Shown here: one piece after another, positions 54,189-63,924 of the stretch | Position numbering within the stretch: the first letter of the stretch is position 1 | How the letters are laid out: every line of letters begins with the position of its first letter | Source: Paractinoplanes aksuensis | GTDB taxonomy: Bacteria > Actinomycetota > Actinomycetes > Mycobacteriales > Micromonosporaceae | Direction of reading: 5' to 3' | Length of the DNA stretch: 64,000 bases | NCBI RefSeq assembly: GCF_024137025.1 | Contig: NZ_JAMYJR010000028.1 | Span: 212,040-276,039, forward strand | Notes under the pieces: model-generated | Databases searched by the model: none | What the model saw: only the letters and a program-made list of their open reading frames with translations | Told to the model about the DNA's origin: nothing | Position numbers and translations under genes: made by a program

Positions 54189-57100
54189 ATGAGCCGGCGC
54201 TCGTCCGTGACGCGCACGCTGGCGTTCTCGCTCGCCTTCCTGGTCGCGACCTACGCCGGCCGCCTCACCGTGATGGACGCGACCAACCTGAGCCTGGTCT
54301 GGCCCGCGGCGGGCGTCTCCGCTGTGTGGTTCCTGGTGCAGTACCGCTCGCGCCGGCGCTCGTGGGACGTCGCGGCCCTGTGCGTCATCACGACCGCGGT
54401 CAACATGGCCACGGGCGCCTCCCTTGCCCTGGCGGCCTGGTTCGTGCTGGCCAACGTCGTCCAGGCCGGCCTGTTCGCCTACCTCGTGCGGCGGTGGCTG
54501 GCCCATCTGGTCGACGAACCCCTTTCCCGTACGCAGGAACTGTGGCGGTTGATGGCGGCCGCGCTCGTCAGCACCGGGGGCGGCGCGCTGATCGGCCCGA
54601 CCGGCGTGTGGGCGGTCACCGGGGTGTACTCGTGGCCCGCGACCGCGGTCTGGATGACCCGTAACACCGTCAGCATCCTCGTGCTGGCCGCGGTCTGGTT
54701 CACCTGGCGGCACGCGTGGCGCGGCGCCTGGGCGCGGTGGGCCGGCGCCACCCCGCAGCGCCGCCTCGAGTACACGGCGGTCGTCGTGCTCTCGATCGCG
54801 GCCTACACCGCCGTGTTCGGCATCAACCACCACCTGCCGCTGGCGTTCACGCTGATCAGCCTCACCGTGTGGGCCGGTTCGCGGCTGAACACCGCCTTCG
54901 TGGTCCTGCACGGGCTGGTCCTCGGAGCAGTCGCGGTGCTGTGCACGCTCCAGGGCAGCGGCGCCTTCGCGTACGTCGGCTCCAACCCGGCGCGGGCCCT
55001 GGTCGCCCAGTCGTTCGTCGGGATGATCGCCGTGGTCGGTCTGGCCCTGGCCCTGGGCCGCGACGAGCGGGTCGCGCTGGTGGCCCAGTTACGGGCCGAG
55101 CAGAACGCCACCACCGACCAGGCCAAGCTGATGACCGCGATCGTCAACTCGATGGTCGAGGGGCTCACGGTCGTCGACGAGCAGGGCCGGCTGCTGCTGC
55201 GCAACTCGGCCGTCCGGCGGCTGCTGGGCGGGGTCGTCAGCCCCACGGATCACATGGGCAAGCCCGACTTCTACGGCCTGTTCCGCCCGGACGGCACCCC
55301 GGTCGCGCCGGACGAGATGCCGCACCGGCGGGCCTTCGCCGGGACGGACGTCCGCGGCATGGACATCCTGGTCCGCAACCCCGGCGTGCCCCAGGGGCGG
55401 CTGCTCAGCGTCAGCTCGGCCGCGGTGCCGGGCAGCCAGAACGGGGTGCGCTGCGCCGTCACCGTGTTCCACGACGTCACCGCCGAACGCCGGCACCGCG
55501 ACGAGCTGGCCGCGTTCGCCGGGGTGGTGGCCCACGACCTGCTCAACCCGCTGGCCACGGTCGAGGGCTGGACGTCGTGGCTGCTCGACGCCCTCGACGA
55601 GCCCGGGGCGCCGGACGACCCGCAGGCCCGCGACGGCCTGGGCCGGATCAGCCGGGCCTCGCGGCGGATGCGCGGCATGATCGACGACCTGCTGGCGTAC
55701 ACCACGGCCCGTGATGCCGCCCTGGCCCCGACCCAGGTCGACCTGGGCGAGCTGGCCAACGACATCGCGATCGCCCGGATGGACCAGGCGCAGAGCGCGG
55801 GCACCCCGGTGCCGGCCTTCGACATCGGCGAGCTGCGTCCGGTCTACGCCGACCCGGTGCTGGTCCGGCAGCTGCTGGAGAACCTGGTCAGCAACGCCAT
55901 CAAGTACACCGCGGCCGGGGTGGCGCCGCGGCTGCGCATCCGCACCGAGCTGGCCGACCACCTGGTCACCGTGACCGTCGACGACAACGGGATCGGCATC
56001 CCCGAGGGCCAGGAGGACAGCATCTTCGAGTCGTTCCACCGCGCCCACCGCTCCGCCGGCTACACCGGCACCGGGCTCGGGCTGGGCATCTGCAAGCGCA
56101 TCGTGGAACGCCACGGCGGCACCATCAGCGCCGCGGCCGGGCCGGACGGGCACGGCTCCCGGTTCACGTTCACGCTGCCCGCCGACGCCACCGTCGTGCC
56201 GCCGCCCGAGGACACGGTCGCTCCCGCCGCCGCACCGCCGCCCGTGGCCGAGGCCGAACCCCTGGAACTCTTCTCGGCGGCCGGGTTCGAGCACGCCTCG
56301 CACCTGGTGCTCGACTATCTGCACGAACAGATGCCGCTGGCCTTCTGGGCCGTGACCCGGGTCGAGAACGGCCGGCAGACCTACCTCTACCTCGACTCCG
56401 ACAACGGATACGGGCTGCGCCAGGGCCAGAGCCACCCGTGGGAGGACAGCTTCTGCATCCACATGGCCGCCGGTGACACTCCCGCCGTGACGGGGGACGC
56501 CCAAGCCGTGCCCGCGTACGCGAAAGCCGGGGTCAACAAAGGCATCACCATCGGCACGTACGCCGGGGCGGTCATCACCGAGCCCGACGGCAGCCTGTTC
56601 GGCGCGATCTGCGGGCTCGACCCCGACGTCCGGCTCCACGACCCGCGCCTGGCCGCCGCCGAACCGCTGCTCACCCTGCTCGGCCGGCTGCTGACGGCCG
56701 CGCTGGCCACCGACCGCGTGCAGGACCTGGCCACCAACGCCCTGCTGCGCGAACAGCTCAGCACCGACACCGACTCCCTGACCGGTCTGCCCGACCGCCG
56801 GGGCTGGGAGCGCATCCTCGAACGGACCCAGGCCCGGTACGAGCGTCTGGCCGACCCCACGGTGGTCGCCCTCATCGACCTCGACGGCCTGCGGACGACC
56901 AACGAGACCCGGGGCCGCGCCACCGGCGACGCCTACATCAAGGCCGCGGCGGCCGTGGCCCGCCGGGCGATCCGCGACACCGACTTCGTGGCCCGCACCG
57001 GCGGCGACGAGTTCGGCCTGGTCCTCACCCGCTGCACACCGTCCGCCGCCGAGGCCGTGATGAAGCGCATCAACGCGGAGCTGGAAGCGGCCATGGTGGC

Positions 57101-57227
57101 GGCGTCGATCGGCTGGTCGGCGACCGACCCGGCCGACGGGATCCCGGCCGCGCTCGACCGGTCCGAGGCTGCCCTGTATGCCGCGAAGCAACAAAAGCGC
57201 GCCGAACTGCTCTCGTCTCGCTACTGA
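54189..57227 (+). CDS. Hybrid MASE1 - PAS - histidine kinase - GAF - GGDEF protein
   Basis: A 1012-aa protein from ATG 54189 (GGGGGAG upstream). Residues ~10-300 form a MASE1-type membrane sensor (NLSLVWPAAGVSAVWFLVQYR). A PAS domain spans ~320-430. HisKA has H449 in VVAHDLLNPLATVEG, and HATPase has N in LLENLVSNAIKYTA, DDNGIGIPEG and GTGLGLGICKRIV. A GAF domain (~690-850) with FCIHMAAGDTPAVTGDAQAV follows, then a GGDEF domain with RTGGDEFGLVLTR (~938). All catalytic motifs look intact, so it may both phosphorylate a receiver and make c-di-GMP. A single-domain receiver is encoded 70 bp downstream. Confidence 0.9.
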   Translation: MSRRSSVTRTLAFSLAFLVATYAGRLTVMDATNLSLVWPAAGVSAVWFLVQYRSRRRSWDVAALCVITTAVNMATGASLALAAWFVLANVVQAGLFAYLVRRWLAHLVDEPLSRTQELWRLMAAALVSTGGGALIGPTGVWAVTGVYSWPATAVWMTRNTVSILVLAAVWFTWRHAWRGAWARWAGATPQRRLEYTAVVVLSIAAYTAVFGINHHLPLAFTLISLTVWAGSRLNTAFVVLHGLVLGAVAVLCTLQGSGAFAYVGSNPARALVAQSFVGMIAVVGLALALGRDERVALVAQLRAEQNATTDQAKLMTAIVNSMVEGLTVVDEQGRLLLRNSAVRRLLGGVVSPTDHMGKPDFYGLFRPDGTPVAPDEMPHRRAFAGTDVRGMDILVRNPGVPQGRLLSVSSAAVPGSQNGVRCAVTVFHDVTAERRHRDELAAFAGVVAHDLLNPLATVEGWTSWLLDALDEPGAPDDPQARDGLGRISRASRRMRGMIDDLLAYTTARDAALAPTQVDLGELANDIAIARMDQAQSAGTPVPAFDIGELRPVYADPVLVRQLLENLVSNAIKYTAAGVAPRLRIRTELADHLVTVTVDDNGIGIPEGQEDSIFESFHRAHRSAGYTGTGLGLGICKRIVERHGGTISAAAGPDGHGSRFTFTLPADATVVPPPEDTVAPAAAPPPVAEAEPLELFSAAGFEHASHLVLDYLHEQMPLAFWAVTRVENGRQTYLYLDSDNGYGLRQGQSHPWEDSFCIHMAAGDTPAVTGDAQAVPAYAKAGVNKGITIGTYAGAVITEPDGSLFGAICGLDPDVRLHDPRLAAAEPLLTLLGRLLTAALATDRVQDLATNALLREQLSTDTDSLTGLPDRRGWERILERTQARYERLADPTVVALIDLDGLRTTNETRGRATGDAYIKAAAAVARRAIRDTDFVARTGGDEFGLVLTRCTPSAAEAVMKRINAELEAAMVAASIGWSATDPADGIPAALDRSEAALYAAKQQKRAELLSSRY

Positions 57228-57297
57228 GAACCTCTCGCGCCGGCCGCCGCGCACCCGATGGAACAGGGCACAGGCCCCTCGTCCACAGGAGCGTCCC

Positions 57298-57684
57298 ATG
57301 CCCATGCTGCCCACCACCGTGCTGATCGCCGAGGACGACGAAGACGTCCGCGACCTGGTCGCCCTGCGTCTGGGCGCGGCCGGCTACAAGACGGTCACGG
57401 TCGACAACGGCAACGACGCCATCAGCGTGGCCAACTTCGAACGCCCCGACCTGGTCGTCCTGGACATCGACATGCCCGGCCTGGACGGCCTGACGGTCTG
57501 CCAGCAACTGCAGGGAATGGCCCGCACCTCCCGCATCCCGGTGCTGATCCTGAGCGCCCGCTCCCGCGACCTCGACGCCAGCCACGGCCGAGCCATGGGC
57601 GCCGACGACTACATCGCCAAGCCCTTCGACTCCGGCGACCTCGTCAACCGCGTAACCCGCCTCCTCGAGGACGCCCGCCGCTGA
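57298..57684 (+). CDS. Single-domain response regulator (CheY/DivK-like)
   Basis: A 128-aa receiver with no output domain. Acidic pocket EDDED at 11-15, phosphoacceptor D in VVLDIDMPGLDG (near 59), conserved S/T in LILSARSR and K in YIAKPFDSGDLVNRV. CAGGAG precedes the ATG at 57298. It follows the histidine kinase-GGDEF hybrid on the same strand and is the likely partner of that kinase. Having no output domain, it must act by protein contact. Confidence 0.92.
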   Translation: MPMLPTTVLIAEDDEDVRDLVALRLGAAGYKTVTVDNGNDAISVANFERPDLVVLDIDMPGLDGLTVCQQLQGMARTSRIPVLILSARSRDLDASHGRAMGADDYIAKPFDSGDLVNRVTRLLEDARR

Positions 57685-57709
57685 CCGGCCGCCGGAAGGG
57701 CCAGGCGGG

Positions 57710-60700
57710 TCAGGCCGGGTAGGCCACGACGCGGTCGCGGCCGGTCTGCTTGGCTTCGTACAGTGCTCGGTCGGCGTGGGTGAGCAGCAGGCGCAGGTCC
57801 GGTGTCCGGCCGTGGGAGCAGGCCAGGCCGACGCTGATGGTGACCGGCAGCAGCCCGGCCGCGGTCGGCACCGGCTCGCCCGAGACGACCCAGTGCAGGC
57901 GGCTTGCCAGGTCCTCGGCCCGGGCCGGCGCCTGCGGGGTGACGACCGCGAACTCCTCGCCGCCGTACCGGCCCAGCACGTCGCCGGGGGCGACCACGCT
58001 GCGCAGCCGGTCGGCGACGACCCGGATGACCTCGTCGCCGACCGGATGGCCGTACGTGTCGTTGATGCTCTTGAAGTGGTCGATGTCGATCATGACGGCG
58101 GCCACCGGGTCGTGGTGCAGGCGGCCCGCCTCGGCGAAGAAGTGGTTGCGGTTGTTCAGGCCGGTCAGCCCGTCCATCGTGGCCATCCGGCGCACCTGGC
58201 TGAAGAGCCGGGCATTCTCGTATGCCGTCATGCCCTGGGCGGCGATGGCCGCGGCCACCTCGGCCTGGGCCTCGGTCACGACGGCCCGGCACCCCACCAG
58301 CAGGATGCCGAACTGCTCGTCGTGCCGCGCCACCGGGATCGCCCACCAGCTGCGCGGCATGCCGAGCAACGCGTCGAACGCGGGCGCCGCCATCCCCGTC
58401 CGCGGGCCGGTCAGATCGAACAATTCTTCCGGTACGGGATGAATCCGCATCCCCACTTGGGCCGCCGCGCCGTGGGTGGCCGCGACCTCGAGTTGCCCGT
58501 CGGCCGTCGCGGTCAGCAGCACCGAGGAGTCGGCGTCGAGCGTACGGGAAAGGCTGTCGAGCAGTCGTTGCATGACCTCGTCGGGGTCGAGCGACGAGCT
58601 CTGATCGGCCATGGCCGCGCGCAACGTCTCGGCCACGTCGCGCTGGCGCCGGGCGGCCTGCACCGCGACCTCGAGCTGGGCCGCCCGGGCCGTCTCGAGC
58701 GACACCGCGATGTGGTTGGTGATGGCCTTGAGGATGGCCACGTCGTCGGTGGTGAACACGCCCTTGGCGACCCGGCTGTCCAGGTAGACCACGCCGCGCA
58801 GCTGCCCGTCGAACTGCAACGGCGCGATCAGGATGCTGCGCAGGCCGTGCGTCTGCATGCTCTGCGAGCCGAGGGCCTCGCCCTCCTCGCTGCCGGTGAC
58901 CACGATCGGCTCGGCCGTCTGGCGGACCCGGTCGACCAGGGTCGCGCTGTACCCGGTGAGCTGGTGCAGGTCGTTGCCGCCGCCGTCCCGGCCGACCAGC
59001 GGCACCAGCTGGTTGAGGCCGATGCCGGGCAGGAAGAGCAGGGCCCGTTCGGCGCCCAGGATGCGCAGCGTCTCGTCGAGCGCCACCCGGGCCAGCTCGC
59101 GCGGGTCGAGCACGGTGGCCGAGGCCAGGCTGACCTGCTGCAACGCCTCGAGGCGGCGGCGGAACAGGTCGGTCGGACGCCGGCTGTCGGTGGCCGCCCG
59201 CACCGGGCTGGCCGGTTCGGGCCGGCTGCCCGGGAACTCGTCCTCGACCCAGCGCACCCGCTGCGGCCACTGCTGCTCGGTGGCGATCGTGTGGGCCGCC
59301 TTGGCCTGCAGCGCGGCCGACGCGTTCTGGTTGAGGGCGGTCAGGGCCCGGGCCCGCACCCGGGCCGCCTCGTACGCGATCAGCGGCGCGTCCAGCGGCA
59401 GCAGCGCCACCTCGACATCGCTGAGCAGCCGCACCGCCTCGAGCGGGTGCCCGTCGAGCAGCGCGAACTCGGCCTCGGCGACCCGGTGGAACCCGGCCAG
59501 CGGCTTGTCGGTGGCCTTCTCGCCCAACCGGTCGACCGCCTCGCGGGCCGCGGTGCGCACGGCGTCCCGCGACGCCGACAGCCCGACCCGGCGCCACCGG
59601 GCGAGCCGGCCCAGCGCCTCGAAAACGTAGAACACCCGCTGCTCGGGGACCATCGAGCCGGGCTTCAGGCCGAGCGCCGCGAACTCGGCCGTGAGCTGGT
59701 CGAACGGCTCACCGAGCTGGTCGGTCTCGAACAGGGCGACCATCCGGGCCCCGTACAGATTGATCAGTTGCATGGGGTTGTCGGGGTTGGCCCGCAGGAA
59801 GCGGCGCAGCGCCTCGATGTGCGAGTCGGCCTCGTCGGCCCGGCCGAGCTGGGCGGCGATGATGGCCGCGACCGCCCGGAACGCCGCTCCCTCGGCCTCG
59901 GCGCCGGGGCCGAGCCGGGCCCGCCCGCGTCGCAGCCAGGCCTCGGCGTCGGCCGTGCGCCCGCGCTTGTAGAACTGCATGCAGACGCCGCCCACGCCGG
60001 TCAGGTAGTCGCCCAGCTCGAGCCAGCGCTCGTGCTCGATCAGCACCCGGCCCCAGATCTGCCCGTCCTCGTCGCGGCCGCCGAAGTGGCTGCCGACGCC
60101 GCGCTTCCACTCGACGTAGCCGATCAGCTCCGGGTCGCCGATCACGGCCGCGACCCCTGCCGCCCGGTCGAACAGGCGGTCGGCGTACTTCGGCTTGCCG
60201 GCCACGTCGGCGATCACGCCCAGACCGGCCATGTGCTGCGCGTACTCGCGACCGGGACCGAGCCGGTTGATCGGGTAGAGCGCGCGCAGGCTCATCACCG
60301 CGCGCATGATCCGGTGCATCCGCATGGACAGCGAATAGGTGGCGATGTCGTACAGAATCGCCTGCAACCGGAAGCGTTCGCGCTGGCGGCCGTCGGCGGT
60401 GCCGAAGCCGAGCCGGGTGCGGCCCACGAACAGCCCCAGCAGCAGCGAGTACAGGGTGGTCAGGGCCAGCCCGGGCCGGCTGCGGGGCAGCGGCGAGCCC
60501 AGCTCGGAGAGCCCGCGGCGCACCGCGTCGAACGCGCGGTCCGGGTTCCAGGCGCTGTTGTGCACCACGGCCACCAGGGCCCGGACCTCGGCCCGGCGCA
60601 CCTTGTCGGGCTCGCCACGCAGCGCCTGGTCGAAGTGGCGCAGCGCGTTGGCGAACTGTCCGGTGCGGGCGCAGCTGGTGCCCAGCGCGACGTAGAAGCC

Positions 60701-62944
60701 CGGCTGCGGGGTGAGCTGCGCGACCTCGGCCGCCCGGGCCGCGACCTCGAGGAACTGGCGGGCCTCGGCCGGGGCGTGCTCGGCCAATGCCAGGCGACCG
60801 GCCGCGTAGCCGCTGAGATAGACCCGCTCGGGGCGGCGGCCGGGTTCACCGCGGGCGTAGTGGCGGGCCGTGGCGTACACGAAATTGGGCGCATGGAGCT
60901 GGGCGCCGTCGAGCACCTCGGCGATGCGCTGGTGCAGGCGGCGTTCGGTCTGCCCGTCCAGCTCGGCCAGCAGCGCCTCGCGGATCCGGTCGTGCGGGAA
61001 GCGGTAGCCGTCGGGCCCGGACGCGGTCACCAGCCGCCGCGATTCGGCCTCGGCCAGCAGCACCCGGGCCTGGCGGGGTTCGCTGTCGCAGACGGCCGCG
61101 ACCAGGTCGACCGGGAAGAACCGCCCGGCCGCGGCCCCGGTGATCAGCAGGTGGCGGCTCTCCAGCCCGAGGCCGTCGATGCGCTGGAGCACCAGGTCGG
61201 CCGCGTCGCCGGTGACGTCGATGCGGTCGAGCCCGGCCAGGTCGAGCCGCCAGGCGCCCCAGGCCGGGGTGATCAGCCCGGCGTCGAGGACGGCCCGCAC
61301 GTACTCGCCGACCGTGAACGGGTTGCCCCCGGCCCGCACGGCGAGCTCCCGCACCTCGTCGCCCGGCAGCTGGACGGCCCCCAGGTGCTCGTCGACCAGC
61401 CGGGCCACCGCGTCGTGGTCGAGCGGGCCGAGCGGGATCCGGGTGTCGAGCGTGGTGTCCATGTCGGCGCCGAACCGGTCGAGCGCGGCCGTGTCGTCGG
61501 CCCCGTCGCGGCTGGTCGCGATGATGAGCAGCGGCGTCGCGGTCAGCCGGCTCGTCATCTGTTGCAGCACCCGGCGGGTCGGGCCGTCGAGCCACTGCAC
61601 GTCGTCGATGTGCACGACGGCGCCCTGGAACTCGTCGGCCAGCCCGATCAGGAAGGCCGAGACGGCGTGCACGAACTGCTCGTGACGGCTCTGCTCGCCG
61701 ATCTCGGGCAGCTCCACCAGGTCGGCCAGCAGCGGCGACAGGGTGCGCAGGAGCGGCCCGCCGCGCCCGGCGGCTCTTTGCAATTTTTGTACGACGTGCA
61801 CGCGCTCGGCCGTGGGCAGGCGTTCCACCGTACGCAGATACCGTTCGACCGCGCCTCGCAGCGGCGCCAGCGGCACCGGGTCGTCGTGCACGCACTTGCC
61901 GTACAGCACCAGGTCGCCGTCGACCTTGACCGCGTTGGTCAGCTCCCGCACGAGCCGGGTCTTGCCCGCGCCGGCCGGGCCCTCCACGATCGCCGCGCCG
62001 CCGGTGCCGTCGCGGGCCTGCAGCCAGCGGTTGGCCAGCGTGATCATCTCTTGATCGCGGCCGACCAGCAGGGCCGGACCCGTCGGCTGGATCGCCCGGC
62101 GGTCGGTGGCCACCGGGAACGGGCCCGTGTCGACCCGGCGCAGATCGCTGATCAGGCTCTCGCCGCTCTGATAGCGGTCGTCGGGGTCCTTGGCCATGAG
62201 CGTGGTGATGATCGTGGCCAGGGTGGGGGAGAGGCCGGGGCTGCCCTCGCGGGCGTCCGGGATCGGCGCGGTGGCGTGCTGGCGGATCAGCTCGCCGGCG
62301 TCGGTCGCGTCGTACGGCTTGCGGCCGGTGACACATTCGAAGAGCAGAACGCCCAACGCGTACAGGTCGGACCGGCCGTCGACGGGCCGTTTGAGCATGC
62401 CGGTCTGCTCGGGCGGGCTGTACGCGGGCGTGCCGGCGACCCCGCCCTCCTCGGTCCCGTCCCGCACCGCGAGTCCGAAGTCGATCAGCCGGGCGGTGCC
62501 GGCCGGCTCGACGATGACGTTGTCCGGCTTGATGTCGCGGTGCACCAGCCCGGCGCCGTGGGCGGCGGCCAGCGGCTCGGCCAGGTCGAGGGCCAGGCGC
62601 ACCGCGTCGGGCTCGTCGAACGGCCCCCGGCGCAGCGCCTGGGCCAGCGAGACGCCCTCGACGTACTCCAGGACCAGGTACGGGCCGACGACCGTCTCGC
62701 CCACCTCGTAGATCCGGGGCAGCAGCGGATGCCCGACGCAGCCGAGCAGGGCGGCCTCGCGGCGGACGGCGGTGAGGGTGTTCCGGTCCGGTGAGGACAG
62801 CACTTTGAGCGCGTACTCGGCGCCGTGCCGCCGGACCCGGTAGACGGCCGTGCCGGTGCCGCGCCCCAACTCCGAGATCACCTCGAAGTCCGAAAGTGAT
62901 CCGGGTGCCGTCCCAAAGATCGCGGTCAACGTGTCCTTCCCCAC
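57710..62944 (-). CDS. 1744-aa Ser/Thr kinase - AAA ATPase - GAF - diguanylate cyclase
   Basis: Residues 20-285 form a protein kinase with K47 (YALKVLS), HRD 135-137 (HRDIKPDN) and DFG 155-157. Residues ~300-570 are an AAA-type ATPase with Walker A GPAGAGKT (~322) and Walker B VVHIDDVQW. A long helical TPR-like region runs to ~1210, followed by two GAF domains (~1225-1390 and ~1430-1570) and a GGEEF-type cyclase domain (GGEEF 1661-1665). All active-site motifs are intact. GTG 62944 gives the longest frame; TTG 62929, five codons on, has the better Shine-Dalgarno (GAAGGA) and may be the real start. No membrane helix is seen. It probably joins kinase signalling to c-di-GMP. Confidence 0.9.
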   Translation of the reverse strand: MGKDTLTAIFGTAPGSLSDFEVISELGRGTGTAVYRVRRHGAEYALKVLSSPDRNTLTAVRREAALLGCVGHPLLPRIYEVGETVVGPYLVLEYVEGVSLAQALRRGPFDEPDAVRLALDLAEPLAAAHGAGLVHRDIKPDNVIVEPAGTARLIDFGLAVRDGTEEGGVAGTPAYSPPEQTGMLKRPVDGRSDLYALGVLLFECVTGRKPYDATDAGELIRQHATAPIPDAREGSPGLSPTLATIITTLMAKDPDDRYQSGESLISDLRRVDTGPFPVATDRRAIQPTGPALLVGRDQEMITLANRWLQARDGTGGAAIVEGPAGAGKTRLVRELTNAVKVDGDLVLYGKCVHDDPVPLAPLRGAVERYLRTVERLPTAERVHVVQKLQRAAGRGGPLLRTLSPLLADLVELPEIGEQSRHEQFVHAVSAFLIGLADEFQGAVVHIDDVQWLDGPTRRVLQQMTSRLTATPLLIIATSRDGADDTAALDRFGADMDTTLDTRIPLGPLDHDAVARLVDEHLGAVQLPGDEVRELAVRAGGNPFTVGEYVRAVLDAGLITPAWGAWRLDLAGLDRIDVTGDAADLVLQRIDGLGLESRHLLITGAAAGRFFPVDLVAAVCDSEPRQARVLLAEAESRRLVTASGPDGYRFPHDRIREALLAELDGQTERRLHQRIAEVLDGAQLHAPNFVYATARHYARGEPGRRPERVYLSGYAAGRLALAEHAPAEARQFLEVAARAAEVAQLTPQPGFYVALGTSCARTGQFANALRHFDQALRGEPDKVRRAEVRALVAVVHNSAWNPDRAFDAVRRGLSELGSPLPRSRPGLALTTLYSLLLGLFVGRTRLGFGTADGRQRERFRLQAILYDIATYSLSMRMHRIMRAVMSLRALYPINRLGPGREYAQHMAGLGVIADVAGKPKYADRLFDRAAGVAAVIGDPELIGYVEWKRGVGSHFGGRDEDGQIWGRVLIEHERWLELGDYLTGVGGVCMQFYKRGRTADAEAWLRRGRARLGPGAEAEGAAFRAVAAIIAAQLGRADEADSHIEALRRFLRANPDNPMQLINLYGARMVALFETDQLGEPFDQLTAEFAALGLKPGSMVPEQRVFYVFEALGRLARWRRVGLSASRDAVRTAAREAVDRLGEKATDKPLAGFHRVAEAEFALLDGHPLEAVRLLSDVEVALLPLDAPLIAYEAARVRARALTALNQNASAALQAKAAHTIATEQQWPQRVRWVEDEFPGSRPEPASPVRAATDSRRPTDLFRRRLEALQQVSLASATVLDPRELARVALDETLRILGAERALLFLPGIGLNQLVPLVGRDGGGNDLHQLTGYSATLVDRVRQTAEPIVVTGSEEGEALGSQSMQTHGLRSILIAPLQFDGQLRGVVYLDSRVAKGVFTTDDVAILKAITNHIAVSLETARAAQLEVAVQAARRQRDVAETLRAAMADQSSSLDPDEVMQRLLDSLSRTLDADSSVLLTATADGQLEVAATHGAAAQVGMRIHPVPEELFDLTGPRTGMAAPAFDALLGMPRSWWAIPVARHDEQFGILLVGCRAVVTEAQAEVAAAIAAQGMTAYENARLFSQVRRMATMDGLTGLNNRNHFFAEAGRLHHDPVAAVMIDIDHFKSINDTYGHPVGDEVIRVVADRLRSVVAPGDVLGRYGGEEFAVVTPQAPARAEDLASRLHWVVSGEPVPTAAGLLPVTISVGLACSHGRTPDLRLLLTHADRALYEAKQTGRDRVVAYPA

Positions 62945-63001
62945 CCCAGCGAGCTATCCGGACGGTACGCCTTGGCCAGGGCATACACCAACCACGGAAA
63001 G

Positions 63002-63753
63002 TCAGTCCGGGCGCAGCCCCTCGGCGGTGAGGCGCTCCCCGAGGCGGTGCAGGGCGTCGCGCAGGCGCCATTTGGCCGTGCTCTCCGGGATGTCCAGGGT
63101 CCGCGCGACCTCCCGGTACGTCAAGCCGTCGTAGTAGGCCAGCAGCACGGCCGGCGCGAGCCGCCCGGCCGGCAACCGGCAGAACCGCTCGGCGTCCAGC
63201 GTGACCTCGGCGACCGCTCGGCCCGGCCCGATCAGATCGCCCGCCCGGAGCCCGGGGCGGCAGGTCGAGCACCGCCCGCACGTCCTCGGCGTGGATCCAG
63301 GCCTCGAAGCCGCGCTGATCAGGGCCTCCCGCAGTGGGCGGCGCACCTCACGCCGCCCGGCCAGCCGTACGGGCCGATCCAGCAGCGCGGTGTCCCGCCC
63401 GCCGACGGCGTCGAGGATGGCGTCGGCCCGGTCCCGCCACCGCCGCCGCACGGCCGGGACCTCATTCCCGGTCTCGGCGCCCGTCTGCGGCGCGCCCGGC
63501 CCGTGCGAACCGGCGGAAACCGGTTCGGCGTCGGCCGCCAGCGCGACCTGTTCGTCGTTGGCCGACAGGTGCAGCATGAGCGCCTGAATGGTGCGATGCG
63601 GCCGCGCGGGTCGCTGCCACTGCTCGGGGCGAGAGCGTCGACCTCGGCCGCGCAGCCCCGCAGGTGCTCGGCGACGGTGGCCGTCTCGCCCGGCGAGCAG
63701 TCCCCGACCGCGTACGGCCCGGCGAGGTCTCCGACATGTCCGTTCTCGACCAT
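63002..63753 (-). pseudogene. Decayed chimera: anti-sigma-like N-terminus joined to an ECF sigma factor C-terminus
   Basis: From ATG 63753 the minus strand encodes GHVGDLAGPYAVGDCSPGET, ATVAEHLRGCAAEVDALAP, an anti-sigma zinc-finger start in which the HxxxCxxC motif has lost its second cysteine. Frames then change near 63605, near 63320 and again near 63250. Through them one can follow ALMLHLSANDEQVALAADAE, REALI, GFEAWIHAEDVRAVLDLPPR (maleylpyruvate-isomerase-like) and AEVTLDAERFCRL. The last part is sigma region 4: LLAYYDGLTYREVARTLDIP, STAKWRLRDALHRLGERL, ending at 63002. Order and fusion are abnormal, since sigma normally precedes the anti-sigma gene. Confidence 0.75.
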
Positions 63754-63924
63754 GAGGTCTCCGTTCCGGCGACTCCGCGCAGAGTTTGCACCGCCGGAGA
63801 CCGTCCCCTGTCGCCAACCCGAAACTGTCGCGAGGGAGACAGGCCGCTCCAACCGCTCACGCGGCCCGGAGCGCGGCGTGGGCGGACAGAAACGGGACGA
63901 GCACTGGACGGGCGACTGGATTCC

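Noticed and set aside
57776..62794. A 1672-codon open frame antisense to the giant kinase gene
   Set aside because: Its composition is the usual Gly/Arg/Pro/His/Gln-rich shadow of a GC-rich gene, with no domain motifs; the minus-strand protein has intact kinase, ATPase, GAF and GGEEF motifs.
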